A stretch of DNA of 64,000 bases from JAWOLE01 sp035263845 (GCA_035263845.1 DATFQY010000123.1:35222-99221), one strand, 5' to 3'. Shown: positions 16,925 to 26,887, counted from the first letter of the stretch. The notes: generated by a model from the sequence alone, not told the origin. A program made the numbers and translations.

Positions 16925-19168
16925 CTAACGCAGGGGGCGGGGGAGGGAGTCGCGGATCTTCGCGTACTCGGCGATGGAGAGGGGGGTCGTCACGTCGAGC
17001 GGGATCACTTCCTCCTCGCCGCCGGGCGGCTTCCACCCGAAGGTGATGGTCGCCCGGTAGCTGTCTTCGATGTAGGCGACCGACAGAAGGTGCTGTCCCG
17101 GCTCGGCGGAGACGGTGAAGCTCTGCGTGTCGGGAGTGTCGAGCGCAGTCTCGAAGACCTTCTGCTTGTCCCAGGAGATCACCGTCGGCCCGCTGGAGGT
17201 CAGGTCGAACTCGTAAACGCCGGGCTTGTCGATGCGCAGGTACGTCGTCCACTCCGCCGAGAAGGGGTGTGGCAACGGGTCCATCTCCCAGTGGCTGTGC
17301 AGCCAGATCGCTGGCTCCCGGCGCTGAATGATCGGGTTGTTCCGATACTCCTTGCCCGTCCAGAACGCGCCGAGGAAGCCTCCGCGCGCCGCCCGCGACT
17401 CCTGCGGCGGACCGATGTCTGACTTCGGAACGAGGATCTCCACGAACATCGTCCTGCCGTAGGGGTCCTTGTGGGGCGTCATCTTCGCGTTCGGGTAGAC
17501 GGAGTGAAAGAGCGGGAAGAGCCCCTCCTGGAACGGCTCGAGGACGTAGAGGAGGCCCTCCCGCGCGGAGTGGACCCTGTTCAGCCCGATCGGGAAGTGC
17601 TCGAAGAGCCGGAAGCGCTCGTAGGGGAAGTCGCCGAGGTAGAAGCGCTCGATGGTGTAGTCCATGTAGAGCGGGCTGATGAAGATGTCGTACCGGTTGC
17701 CGAGGGGTCGCAGGAATCGGCCGATCGCGTGGTGGTCCCCCATGAACTCCTGCCACGCGAGCGACGTCTTCACCTGCGGGCCGAAGTAGAGTGTCAGGTC
17801 CTTGTACGCGGCCGCCGCGCTCGCGGCGAGCAGCAGCGCCGCGACGATCCCGATCCGCAGCGGCCTCATCGCCCGAGCCCTTCCCGCGAGGAAGCCGTAG
17901 ATCGGCTGGAGTCCCTGCGCGATCAGGAGGTACATGGCCGGGATGGCCCCCAGGGCGCGGTGGGCCTGGGGCGACTCGATCGTCAGGATCGCGGGCAGCA
18001 GCAGGGCGAAGAACCAGACGAGCCACGTCGCCTGCGGCCACCGGAAGATCCCGGCCAGGGCCGCGCCGATCCCCACGAGGAGGAGGAACCCCTCCGGCGG
18101 CTCGATCATCGGCCGGTTGGGGATGTTGTGGCGCGGGTTGTAGTCCCCCCGGTAGTTGAACATCAGGAGGTTCGTTCTCGCGTTGGTGAAGAGCGCCCCC
18201 GGCCAGGGCAGCCTGTGGGCGGGGTTCCAGATCGCGACGTCGTTGGACCGCTCGAAGAAGACCTTCGGGTGTTTTGCGACGAAGATCCCGAGCGGGAGGA
18301 GCAGGATCACGGCCACGAGGATCGCCCAGGCGAGCCCTCGCAGGATCGGGACGAACTCCGACCAGAAGAGCCGCGCGCCCTTGCGGGCTGCGAAGGTCAG
18401 GACCGCCACGAGGAGCACGAAGGGGAAGAGGTTGAAGGAGTAGTAGGTCTGCAGGCCGATCCCCATGACCGCGCCGAAGAGCAGGTAGTGGCCGGTCTTC
18501 CGGCTCTCCATGGCCTTCCACAGCGCGAGCATGGCCCCGACCTCGAGGAGCGGGCCCGAGATCGTCGCGAACCCGATGCGCGAGAACGCGACGTGCCAGC
18601 GCGATCCGGCCAGCAGGACCGTGGCCGCCGCCGCCACCGGCCAGGCGAAGGCCCGGCGCGCCAGGAAGTAAAAGACCGGCACCGTCAGCGTCCCGACAAG
18701 GGCCGAGAAGCCCCGGACCGTGGCGAGGCCGCGGCCGAAGATCTTGATCGCCGCCGCGAGGACGTAGAAGAAGAGCGCCGGCATCTTCGTCCAGTCGGCG
18801 ATGAAGACCGGCCGCGCGCCCCGAAGGATGTCCTCGGCGACGATGTGGTTCTGGACCTCGTCGAAGAACCCGCCGGGCGGGGCCTCCTCGAGCCCGAGGA
18901 ACCGCACGCAGCCCGCCAGCACGACCACCGCGAGCAGGAACGCCGCCTCCGCGAGGACGGGCGGCCGAGTCTCCTCGCCCGGCTCCGGAGGGCCGAGCAG
19001 GCGCGACGGGCAGGAGAACGCGATCAGGAAGATCCCGAGGAGAAGCGGCATGTAGCCCGGGACCAGGCGGTCGTGGGCCCAGCACCACTGGCCGTAGCCG
19101 GCGGCCGCGACGCCCGCGGTGAAGATCAGGAGTCGAGTGAGGTTGCGTCCCCGTCCCGCGGATCCCAT
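16925..19168 (-). CDS. GT39-family glycosyltransferase with C-terminal PA14-like domain
   Basis: 747 residues. The catalytic first loop is APPGGFFDEVQNHIVAEDIL; RGLATVRGFSALVGTLTVPV and LLAGSRWHVAFSR are PMT_2 marks. About twelve TM helices lead to a soluble periplasmic part, and residues ~605-747 form a PA14-like beta sandwich (FSAEWTTYLRIDKPGVYEF, GPTVISWDKQKVFET, GQHLLSVAYIE, FGWKPPGG), a fold often used for carbohydrate binding. It is a close paralogue of the protein at 34333-36609: both share PPGGFFDEV, NPRHNIP, AHRA.GAIPA and RREPA. It lies 67 bp downstream of the next GT39-PA14 gene and probably belongs to its transcript; TATCAT in that gap could be an internal -10. Confidence 0.86.
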   Translation of the reverse strand: MGSAGRGRNLTRLLIFTAGVAAAGYGQWCWAHDRLVPGYMPLLLGIFLIAFSCPSRLLGPPEPGEETRPPVLAEAAFLLAVVVLAGCVRFLGLEEAPPGGFFDEVQNHIVAEDILRGARPVFIADWTKMPALFFYVLAAAIKIFGRGLATVRGFSALVGTLTVPVFYFLARRAFAWPVAAAATVLLAGSRWHVAFSRIGFATISGPLLEVGAMLALWKAMESRKTGHYLLFGAVMGIGLQTYYSFNLFPFVLLVAVLTFAARKGARLFWSEFVPILRGLAWAILVAVILLLPLGIFVAKHPKVFFERSNDVAIWNPAHRLPWPGALFTNARTNLLMFNYRGDYNPRHNIPNRPMIEPPEGFLLLVGIGAALAGIFRWPQATWLVWFFALLLPAILTIESPQAHRALGAIPAMYLLIAQGLQPIYGFLAGRARAMRPLRIGIVAALLLAASAAAAYKDLTLYFGPQVKTSLAWQEFMGDHHAIGRFLRPLGNRYDIFISPLYMDYTIERFYLGDFPYERFRLFEHFPIGLNRVHSAREGLLYVLEPFQEGLFPLFHSVYPNAKMTPHKDPYGRTMFVEILVPKSDIGPPQESRAARGGFLGAFWTGKEYRNNPIIQRREPAIWLHSHWEMDPLPHPFSAEWTTYLRIDKPGVYEFDLTSSGPTVISWDKQKVFETALDTPDTQSFTVSAEPGQHLLSVAYIEDSYRATITFGWKPPGGEEEVIPLDVTTPLSIAEYAKIRDSLPRPLR

Positions 19169-19235
19169 GCCGGTCTTCAGCGCGACCCTGAAATGTGCCG
19201 GGGCGTGTGGCGCAAGAGCCAGATGATAGCCGATG

Positions 19236-22088
19236 TCACGGCGCCGTCATCGCTCCGGGCTCGTGGCGGAGCGAGCGAAGGACCGTGAGCGTCGCCTCGG
19301 GAAGCGGATCGCCGGGTCCCGATTCCGCGGGCTGGAGGGCCGAGGGTGGCACGACGGACTCCGGCTGCCCCGGCGGCGTCCAGAGGAAATCGATGCCGCC
19401 GGGTCCATGCACGACGCGGTAGGCGATCTCCACCGGGTGCGGGCCCGCGGAGAGCAGGAAATCGCCGCCGCGCTCGACGCGGTCGTCCTCTCCATGCGTC
19501 CGGACGACCGGGCGCCCGTCGATCTTCAACTCGACGACGCCGCCGTTGGTCCGGAACGCGAAGGCGTACTTGCCGTCCGCGGGCGCGAATAGCGTTCCCC
19601 TCCAGGTCGCGTTCCACTCGCCCGGGAACCGAACGTCCTCCGACAGCGCCATGGCGGCGATCGCCCCGTCCAGGCGCTTTCGCACCGGCCCCTGGGATCC
19701 CTGGAAAACGGCGGAGAGGCCGCGTGTCGGGCCGTCCACGGGACCCAGCTCGGCGATCTCCGTCCGGCGCCACGGACCCCCTGGAGAATCGCCCTTCCAC
19801 TCGAAGACCGCGGGCTTGCCGGCGCTCTCGACGGACGCCTCGAAGACGATCCGGTGCTCGCCGTCGGGAAGGCTCACCGTCGTCTCCGGGACGGGCTTCG
19901 CGGGATCGGGCCGCAGGATCTCGCGGCCGTCCACGGTCACTCGGCCGGAGGCGCGGAAGGAGTAGTTGCCGAAGTAAGGCGCGCGCAGCGCCGCACTCCA
20001 GCGGAAGGTGTGGGGAAAGCTCGTCCATCCCGGGGGCGGATCGCCGAGCGACGCCACGCGGACCGAGTCGGCGCCGCTCCCGGTGGCGAAGACGAGGGCG
20101 CCGCGCGATTTCTCCACGGCCGGCAGCGGAACGCGGTAGACGGTTACCACGGGCTGGTCCTCCGGCGTGAGGACCCGGCGGACCGTGCCGCCCGGGTAGA
20201 GCTGCTGCAGGTACGGCACGTAGTAGCGCTGCCCGTCGTAGACGAGGAAGGCGAGGTCCCTCTCGGGCTTGATGGCGAGCGGGAAGTTCAAGCCCGGATC
20301 CGGGATCGCGAGGCGCCGCGCGTCGGGCGCGAGCAGCCTCACCCAGCCGGAATTGATCATGTGGGCGGAGGAACCGAGCGTCACCGCCAGCCCCTTGTCG
20401 CCTTCCCGGGCGACCGTCTCGCCCTCCACCCGGGTCCAGGGCCAGCGGTCCGTGTGGGCGTATGGACCGAAGTACAGGCCGATCTCGACGGCCGCGAGCG
20501 CGACGGTGGCGATCGTCACGGCGGCGAGGGGGGCGAGCCGCCGGACCGTCCCCGGATTCTCCGCGGATCCCAGCGCCTCGATTCGCCGGGCGATCTCGTC
20601 GAGCACCAGCGCGGCGAGGACTCCGAGGACGGGAACGGCCGCTCCCATGCGGTGGAGATTCGGCGTCTCCACGGTGACGACGATGCCCGCGAACCCGACC
20701 CAGAACCAGAGGGCGAGAAGGAGGAGGCGCGGGTCGCGGAACTTCGCCAGCGCCGATAGGACGCCGAGCAGCGTGATCGCGGCGAGCACCGGCGGAAACA
20801 GCGTCCGCTCCGTCGGCCAAGTCAGGTTCTGGTCCGAGTAGCGGTTGAAGACGCCCAGACCGTGCTCGACCTGCGCCGCGGCGAGCCTCGCCGTGCTCCA
20901 GTTCGGCTGGTAGTAGGTGAGCCGCCGCGCGTTCTCGCGATTGAAGACGTACGTCTCCTGCGCCCGGACCGAGAACTCGCCGGGAGTCTTGACCCAGACC
21001 ACCAGGAAGGGGGCGGCCGCCAGCAGCGAGCCGATCGCGGCGACCGCGAGCCCGGCGGCCGTCCGCGCGCGGGAGCCGGCGGGGCCCTTGACCAGCAGCG
21101 CGATCCCGAAGGCGGCCGCGATCAGGCACCACATGCGGCCCGTCGGGTAGAAGTACAGAGAGAAGCCGCCCGAGAGGCCCGCGAGCGCCCACGTCCACGC
21201 CCTTCCCGAGCGCGCGGCCTCGAGAAAAGCTGCCGCGCTGATCGCCCAGAGTAATGCGGTCGGCGTCGCCTCCGTCGTTATGCGCGAGAACTGGATGGCG
21301 ACACCCATGGCCGCGAGGAGGAGCCCCGAGAAGATGCCTGTCCGCCAGCCGAAGTGGCGGATGGCGAGGAACGTCACGACCGCCACCGTCAGGACTCCGC
21401 AGAGCGCGCCGAACGCCCTCGCGCCGGCGACGTTCATGCCCGCGAAGGACATGACTCCCGCGAGGACTTTGAAGTAGACCATGCTGATGTGGTACCAGCC
21501 GAAGTCGAAGACCGAGCGCAGGTCGGTGCCGAGGAGGATCCGAATGGCCGGCGCCGCCCGGTCTCCCTCGTCGGGGTTGATGCCGAAGGGGACCTTCGCC
21601 AGGCCGAAGAGGCGCGTCGCGGCCGCGGCGACGAGGATCACCGCCAGCCCGGCCGCCGCCCACGCCCGGCCGGCTCGCGTGGAGGGCAGCGGCGCCGCTC
21701 CCCAGCGGGCGGGCACGTCGAAGCTCCTTCCGGCAAGGATCGCCGCGACCAGGCCCAGCGCCGCGCTCGCGATCCAACCGGCGGCGACCCGTCGCTCGTT
21801 GTCCAGCCACAGCGAGCGCAGCGACGCCCCGGCGACCGCCAGAGACAGCGCGAGGCACGCGGCGAAGAGCCAGGGGCGCAGGCGAGGAGATCCGGCCGAG
21901 GGCTCGTCCTTCGTCGGCAGCGGAGGAAACGCGCCCGGGGCGAAGACGAGCGCCGCCGCGGCGTACAGGGCCAGTCCGAGCCAGAAGGAACGGCCCGAAC
22001 GGATGATCGCTTCTCCCGAGGCAGCCAGGACGAGCGCGAGGGCTCCAGCGGCCGCCTGCCGCGACCGGCGCGCAGAACTGGATGTCAC
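19236..22088 (-). CDS. GT39-family glycosyltransferase with two PA14-like domains
   Basis: 950 residues from GTG 22088. Several TM helices precede the catalytic loop VPFGINPDEGDRAAPAIRIL; IQFSRITTEATPTALLWAI and GFSLYFYPTGRMW are GT39-like. After the membrane domain, residues ~683-930 contain two beta-sandwich units of PA14 type: FRWSAALRAPYFGNYSFRA with VDGREI, then WNATWRGTLFAPADGKYAF with LKIDGRPVV and PHPVEIAYRV. GTG 22088 is favoured because TACTTT ends 9 nt upstream with no ribosome-binding site, in a promoter shared with the divergent gene. Likely role: extracytoplasmic transfer of a polyprenyl-linked sugar, with PA14 units binding glycan. The acceptor is unknown. Confidence 0.84.
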   Translation of the reverse strand: MTSSSARRSRQAAAGALALVLAASGEAIIRSGRSFWLGLALYAAAALVFAPGAFPPLPTKDEPSAGSPRLRPWLFAACLALSLAVAGASLRSLWLDNERRVAAGWIASAALGLVAAILAGRSFDVPARWGAAPLPSTRAGRAWAAAGLAVILVAAAATRLFGLAKVPFGINPDEGDRAAPAIRILLGTDLRSVFDFGWYHISMVYFKVLAGVMSFAGMNVAGARAFGALCGVLTVAVVTFLAIRHFGWRTGIFSGLLLAAMGVAIQFSRITTEATPTALLWAISAAAFLEAARSGRAWTWALAGLSGGFSLYFYPTGRMWCLIAAAFGIALLVKGPAGSRARTAAGLAVAAIGSLLAAAPFLVVWVKTPGEFSVRAQETYVFNRENARRLTYYQPNWSTARLAAAQVEHGLGVFNRYSDQNLTWPTERTLFPPVLAAITLLGVLSALAKFRDPRLLLLALWFWVGFAGIVVTVETPNLHRMGAAVPVLGVLAALVLDEIARRIEALGSAENPGTVRRLAPLAAVTIATVALAAVEIGLYFGPYAHTDRWPWTRVEGETVAREGDKGLAVTLGSSAHMINSGWVRLLAPDARRLAIPDPGLNFPLAIKPERDLAFLVYDGQRYYVPYLQQLYPGGTVRRVLTPEDQPVVTVYRVPLPAVEKSRGALVFATGSGADSVRVASLGDPPPGWTSFPHTFRWSAALRAPYFGNYSFRASGRVTVDGREILRPDPAKPVPETTVSLPDGEHRIVFEASVESAGKPAVFEWKGDSPGGPWRRTEIAELGPVDGPTRGLSAVFQGSQGPVRKRLDGAIAAMALSEDVRFPGEWNATWRGTLFAPADGKYAFAFRTNGGVVELKIDGRPVVRTHGEDDRVERGGDFLLSAGPHPVEIAYRVVHGPGGIDFLWTPPGQPESVVPPSALQPAESGPGDPLPEATLTVLRSLRHEPGAMTAP

Positions 22089-22111
22089 GAAGAAGTTAAA
22101 GTAGCACACCG
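22089..22111. promoter_or_regulatory. 23-bp symmetric divergent promoter for two leaderless GT39 genes
   Basis: The only DNA between GTG 22088 (minus) and TTG 22112 (plus). TTAAAGTA at 22096-22103 supplies TAAAGT (22097-22102) to the plus strand and TACTTT (22103-22098) to the minus strand. Each box is followed by exactly 9 nt and then a start codon, so the layout is symmetric about base 22100. Confidence 0.7.
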
Positions 22112-25100
22112 TTGTCTCGACACGTTGCCGCCCGCCGCCCGGGGAAAGCGGCGCTCGTCTTCCGCAGGATCCGGCCGGTCGCCCTCGGCTCGCTCGCCCT
22201 CTACTTCGCGGTCCGGGGGCAGGGGCTCGTCGCCAGCCTCGCGACGAGAGGGAAGGGGACGCTCGACTACGCAATCGCGGTCGAACTGATCCTGCTGGCC
22301 TGGATCGGCACGTACCGCAACCGCGCTCTTGCGTCCCGCTCGGAGTCGGAGCCGCCGCGGCCGTGGCGGACCCCCTCCCGGAGCGAGCTCGCCGTGGTCT
22401 TTCTCTCCGTCGTCGTCAACGTGCTCGCCGTCCTGGAGCTTCGGCGCCGAGACTACGACTCGCTCGCCGCGGGCGGAGTCTGGCTCGCGAGCCTCGTCCT
22501 GCTGGCCCTCGCGGCGGCCGGCCCCCGGCGCCGGCAGGCAGATCCCGCCATAGCCCGCGATCGCGGCCGTCCTTGGAATTCTCGCCGGCTCGACCTGCTC
22601 CTCGCCGTCCTCTTCTTCCTCTTCGGGCTGGCGCTCCGCCTCTACCGCCTCGGCGACTGGACGACCGGCATGCACGGCGACGAGGGAGAGGTCGGGTTGA
22701 ACGCGCTGGAGATCCTGAAGAACCCGCGGATCTCGCCGTTCCGGACGGGATGGTTCGGCCAGCCCAACTTCTACTACTGGGGCGTCGCCCTCGGGATGAA
22801 GATCTTCGGGACCGGGCTGGCGGGACTTCGCGCCTTCTCGGCCGTCGCCGGCGCCCTCCTTCTGCTTCCCTTCTACCCCCTGGTCCGCCGGCTCTTCGGG
22901 AGCCGGACCGCGGTCGCGGCGACGCTCCTGCTGGCGGTCTCGGGCCCGGCGATCCACTTCAGCAAGCAGGAATTCAGCAACATCACGACGCCGATGCTCC
23001 TCGTCGCCGGCTTCCTGTTCCTGGTTCGAGGCTTCGAGGAGCGGCGGATGCTTCCCTTCGTCCTGGCCGGCTACGCCCACCTCGCCTGCCTCTACTTCTA
23101 CTTGGGCGGGAGGCTGACGCCGCTGATCGCCGCCGCGTTCTTCGCCTACCTGTTGCTGGCCGCCGCCCTCCGGAAACGATTCGCGGACATCCCCCCGCTC
23201 CTGCGCGCCGGATTCTTCTACGCCGCCGCGGCGATCTGCATGGCGGGTCCCTGGATCGCCTACTACGTGGACCACCGCCACGAGTGGGACTCGAGGGTCA
23301 ACGAGAAGCTGATCTTCCGACAACCGGCGACGATGGAGTCCCTCTACAAGGTCCGTCACGAGCCGCTGGGGATCCCGCTTCCCGACAAGGACGGACGCCA
23401 CAGGGCGCTGGCTCTCGTGCGGGACGGCTTCTGGCCGCGGGTGATCTGGAGCCAGGTGAAGGCCACGCTGTCCATCCTGACCTGGAACTTCGACCGCAGC
23501 GGCGTCTACATCACGCTGGAGCCCGCCACCGAGCCATTCGAGTCGGTGCTCGTCGTCTTCGGGATCGCCTGGGCGCTCTGGCGCTGGCGCGACGAGCGGA
23601 TGGCGATGCTCTCGATCTGGTTCTGGCTGACGATCTTCGTCGGCGGCGTCCTGACGATCGACGCTCCGTATCTCGCGAGGCTCGTCGGGATCCTTCCCCT
23701 GCTCGCGATCTTCTCGGGGGTCGTGCTGGACAAGCTCGCGCTCGAAGTGGAACGGCTCTGGCGCCGCTCGACGTCGCGGGAGGGACGGGCCTCCGACGCC
23801 CGGTCCGTGGTTACAGTCGCCGTTCTGCTCGCCGTCGCCCTGATGTCGGAGCGCAGCCTGCGCGACTACTTCGGGCGCTTTCTCGGCAGCCGCCCCTTCT
23901 CCGGGGGGATGTCGTTCGCGAGCTTCGTGCGGGATACGGAGGCGCAGGCCGCGCGGGAGGGCCGTCCCGGCCCCATGTTCTACGCGCTCGGCGCGCACGG
24001 CGTCTACTGGGGCTACTCGGTCAACCGGTTCTTGAATCCCGGGAGCACCGGCGAGGACGTCCTCAACGCCTCCGACGCGCTTCCCGTCATCGACAACCGG
24101 GATCGGGACGCCGTCTTCCTCGTCTGGGACGACAACCGCCAGTACCTGCCGGCGATCCACCTCGACTACCCGAAGGGAGAGGAGGGCCGCTACCGGTACG
24201 GACCTCCCGGCCGGGAGTCCGAGAAGTTCTCGTACTACCGGGTCCGCCGCGAGGAGATCGAGGCCCGACGCGCGCTGACGGCCGCCTACCGCTCCGCGGA
24301 CGGCAGGCAGGTCGAGCGCTCCGAGCTCGGTCCCGGGGCGATGCCGCCGCCCGAGGGGCTTCGCTATCCGGCGCGGGCCGAGTGGAAGGGCCAGCTCTTC
24401 GCTCCCGCGTTCGGGAGGTACCGCTTCCGGCTCGAGAGCCCCGGCGAGGCGTCGCTCGCGCTCGACGGGAGAACCTTTCTCGCGGGCTCGGACCCGTCCG
24501 ACGAGGCCGCCGTCGTCCTCGCCCGCGGCCTCCACGCTCTCTCGGTCTCCGCCACGCTGCCGGGCCCCAAAGCGAGAATCCGGCTGGACTGGGGCGTCGC
24601 GGATTCCGACCTTCGCGCCGTGCCGGAGCGGTTCTTCTGGTCGGGACCTCCCGCCGGCCTGCTCGGGGAGATCCGGTGGAAGGAAGGGGAAGCCCCCGAC
24701 GCCCGGGAGTGGGTGGAGTATCGCCGCGACGCTTTCCTGGGATTCCGCCAGGCCGAGCAGACCCTCGGCGTTGGCCATCCGACGACGGCCGTGTGGAAAG
24801 GGACGCTGCAAGCGCCCGAGAGCCCGAGCATCGTCTTCGAGACCCTCTGCAACAACGGCTGCACGGTCTCGGCCGACGGGAAACCGGTTCTCGAGAACCG
24901 CTCGCCCGACAACGCGCCCAGGCGCGACAACGCGCAGGCGGAGCTGTCGGCCGGAGCGCATCCGATCGAGATCTCTTACCTCTGGGGCCGCGGCTTCGGT
25001 CACCTCGAGGTCTACTGGGCTCCCTCGGGCGAGCCGCGCGAGCTGCTCGAGGCTCCCGCCGTCTCGGCCGCCGGGGGCGCGTGGCTGCCCGACGAGGTGA

Positions 25101-26026
25101 GGGAGACGAGGCCCCTCTATCCGGAGATGATCGGCGCGGCGCCCGCCGCTCCCGCGCAGCCGCATCCTCCCGCGCCGGTGGGCGACGAGCGCGGCTGCGC
25201 CGTGGGCGCGGACGGCACGGCCTACCTGGCCGACGCCGGGGGCCACCGTCTCGAGGTGCTCGAGCGCACGGGCCGGCTCGCCGCCGTCTGGGGAAAGGGC
25301 GGGACCGGGCCGGGCGAATACCAGACCATCCAGGACGTCGCGGTCCTCCGCGACGGCCGCGTCGCCGTTCTCGACGCGGGCCTGTCGCGGGTCCAGCTCT
25401 ACTCGTCGGGCGGGAAGCTCGCCGGCGCGATCGAGAAGGTCGGGTGCTCCCCGGCGGGTCTCGCGGTCGGGCCGGCCGACGACCTCTACATCGCGTCGCC
25501 GTGCGACAGCGCGGTGAGCCGCTACTCCTCCTCCGGCTCGCTCCTGGCGAAATTCACGGGGGGCGCCGACCGCTCGACTCGGCTCGACCAGCCCGTGGAC
25601 GTCGCGGTCTCCGCCGACGGGAAGATCTACGCGGCGGACCTGGAGCACCGCATCGTCGAGATCGACCCGAAGACCGACACGATCCGCCGGTCCTGGCCGG
25701 TCCACGTGAGCTCGGCGTTCGGAGGGGCCAAGCTGGCGATCTCCGGGGAGACGCTCTACCTGACCGACCCGGACCGAGGCGGCCTCTTCGTGGTGGACAC
25801 TTCGACCGGCCAGGTTCGCGCGCTTGCCGAGGCGACGCGCCCCGCCCTCTCGGAGTTCGCCCGCCAGCGCCGGATCTGGCCGTGCCTCGACGGGTTCTCG
25901 GCGGTCTTCCCGGCTTTCGGACGCTGCTCCGGCGAGATCCTCGCGCACTGCAGCCCCCAGCCCGCCGCGCCCGCGGACCGGGGCGGCTCGAAGAAGTCCG
26001 TGTCGAAGAAAGGCGCTACGCCGTAA
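22112..26026 (+). CDS. GT39-family glycosyltransferase with two PA14-like domains and a propeller
   Basis: 1304 residues from TTG 22112, the largest gene of the window. N-terminal TM helices lead to the catalytic loop TTGMHGDEGEVGLNALEIL; IHFSKQEFSNITTPMLLVA and YFYLGGRLTPL are GT39-like. Residues ~743-1006 hold two PA14-like sandwiches (AEWKGQLFAPAFGRYRFRL with LDGRTF; AVWKGTLQAPESPSIVFET with SADGKPVLE and AHPIEISYLW). Residues ~1026-1240 make an NHL-like six-bladed propeller (TAYLADAGGHRLEVL, DLYIASPCDSAVSRY, KIYAADLEHRIVEI). The C-terminus ends in a Ser/Lys-rich tail. It combines both accessory modules found singly in its neighbours. Its 3' end overlaps the convergent methyltransferase by 11 bp. 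Confidence 0.85.
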   Translation: MSRHVAARRPGKAALVFRRIRPVALGSLALYFAVRGQGLVASLATRGKGTLDYAIAVELILLAWIGTYRNRALASRSESEPPRPWRTPSRSELAVVFLSVVVNVLAVLELRRRDYDSLAAGGVWLASLVLLALAAAGPRRRQADPAIARDRGRPWNSRRLDLLLAVLFFLFGLALRLYRLGDWTTGMHGDEGEVGLNALEILKNPRISPFRTGWFGQPNFYYWGVALGMKIFGTGLAGLRAFSAVAGALLLLPFYPLVRRLFGSRTAVAATLLLAVSGPAIHFSKQEFSNITTPMLLVAGFLFLVRGFEERRMLPFVLAGYAHLACLYFYLGGRLTPLIAAAFFAYLLLAAALRKRFADIPPLLRAGFFYAAAAICMAGPWIAYYVDHRHEWDSRVNEKLIFRQPATMESLYKVRHEPLGIPLPDKDGRHRALALVRDGFWPRVIWSQVKATLSILTWNFDRSGVYITLEPATEPFESVLVVFGIAWALWRWRDERMAMLSIWFWLTIFVGGVLTIDAPYLARLVGILPLLAIFSGVVLDKLALEVERLWRRSTSREGRASDARSVVTVAVLLAVALMSERSLRDYFGRFLGSRPFSGGMSFASFVRDTEAQAAREGRPGPMFYALGAHGVYWGYSVNRFLNPGSTGEDVLNASDALPVIDNRDRDAVFLVWDDNRQYLPAIHLDYPKGEEGRYRYGPPGRESEKFSYYRVRREEIEARRALTAAYRSADGRQVERSELGPGAMPPPEGLRYPARAEWKGQLFAPAFGRYRFRLESPGEASLALDGRTFLAGSDPSDEAAVVLARGLHALSVSATLPGPKARIRLDWGVADSDLRAVPERFFWSGPPAGLLGEIRWKEGEAPDAREWVEYRRDAFLGFRQAEQTLGVGHPTTAVWKGTLQAPESPSIVFETLCNNGCTVSADGKPVLENRSPDNAPRRDNAQAELSAGAHPIEISYLWGRGFGHLEVYWAPSGEPRELLEAPAVSAAGGAWLPDEVRETRPLYPEMIGAAPAAPAQPHPPAPVGDERGCAVGADGTAYLADAGGHRLEVLERTGRLAAVWGKGGTGPGEYQTIQDVAVLRDGRVAVLDAGLSRVQLYSSGGKLAGAIEKVGCSPAGLAVGPADDLYIASPCDSAVSRYSSSGSLLAKFTGGADRSTRLDQPVDVAVSADGKIYAADLEHRIVEIDPKTDTIRRSWPVHVSSAFGGAKLAISGETLYLTDPDRGGLFVVDTSTGQVRALAEATRPALSEFARQRRIWPCLDGFSAVFPAFGRCSGEILAHCSPQPAAPADRGGSKKSVSKKGATP

Positions 26027-26879
26027 CCTTCGGCCCCCTCTTGCGCGCGATGACGCAGAGGATGTCGAAGAGGTTGACGGAGACGCTCCATCGAAGGAGG
26101 CCCGCTTTCTTCAGCGCGCGGTGGAGACCCGGGAGCCGCCCGCTCTTCGCCGTGAGGCTCCAGAGGATGTTGTCGGCGCTCCGGGAGACCGCGCAGTGGC
26201 GGCTGGAGAGGACCTCGTAGCCGTACCTCTCGAGCATCGCGGAAATCGTCCGGCGGGAGAAGTAGTAGAGATGCGTCGGCGGATGGATGAGCCGCCACTT
26301 CCCCTTCCGCCACCGGGCGTTCCAGCTTCCGACGTCGCCGGTCGTCAGGGCGACGAGCGACCCGGGAACGGTGTGCGCGGCGATCTTCTCAAGATAGCGG
26401 TGGGGATGGCGCAGGTGCTCCATCACGTCCCAGAGACAGACGACGTCGAAGGTCCGGTCTCCGAGGTCCTGCTCCAGGAACTCGCCGGAGACGGCCTCGA
26501 GGCCAAGCTTCTCCCGCGCGAACGCGACTCCTTCGCGCGAGATGTCGATCCCGGCGACGGTGTCGAACCGGCCGCGGGCGAGATCCAGGAAGAATCCGTA
26601 GGCGCTTCCGATCTCCAGGAGGCTGCCGCGGCGCGAGGGGTTGAGGAACTTCTCGAGCGTGGCCAGCCGCCGGCGGAAGTTCCGCTCGTGGACGCGCCGG
26701 TCGGCGAGGTAGTCGCCGTACTCCTCGCCGAAGAAGTAGGGCTCGGCGTAGAGGTCGCGCAGCTCCCGGTCGGACAGCCGCGTGTCGGCGAAGACGAGCG
26801 TGCAGCCGCGGCACGTGAGCAGCCCCGGGCAGTACTCGTCGAACCGGTCGCCGCCGCAAAGAACGCACGGGGCCGCCAC
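26016..26879 (-). CDS. Class I SAM-dependent methyltransferase with N-terminal zinc ribbon
   Basis: 287 residues. The N-terminus carries CVLCGG...LLTCRGCTLVF, a four-Cys zinc ribbon typical of sugar/polyketide-associated methyltransferases. Motif I is SLLEIGSAYGFFLDLA, followed by VAGIDISREGVAFA and VVCLWDVMEHLRHPH. YFSRRTISAMLERYGYEVL closes the fold. GTG 26879 is chosen because it directly precedes the ribbon and TAGCAT lies 8 nt before it; an upstream in-frame start would add 9 residues. A role in methylating a sugar of the locally made glycan or its lipid-linked precursor is inferred from the neighbours. A second gene of the same class is at 36618-37586. Confidence 0.83.
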   Translation of the reverse strand: MAAPCVLCGGDRFDEYCPGLLTCRGCTLVFADTRLSDRELRDLYAEPYFFGEEYGDYLADRRVHERNFRRRLATLEKFLNPSRRGSLLEIGSAYGFFLDLARGRFDTVAGIDISREGVAFAREKLGLEAVSGEFLEQDLGDRTFDVVCLWDVMEHLRHPHRYLEKIAAHTVPGSLVALTTGDVGSWNARWRKGKWRLIHPPTHLYYFSRRTISAMLERYGYEVLSSRHCAVSRSADNILWSLTAKSGRLPGLHRALKKAGLLRWSVSVNLFDILCVIARKRGPKVTA

Positions 26880-26887
26880 GGCCTTCG

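Noticed and set aside
22085..25948. Long minus-strand open frame opposite the 1304-residue GT39 gene
   Set aside because: Its translation is low-complexity Arg/Glu/Gly/Pro/Ala without domains and mirrors the real gene. Such antisense frames arise from the strong GC bias at third codon positions.
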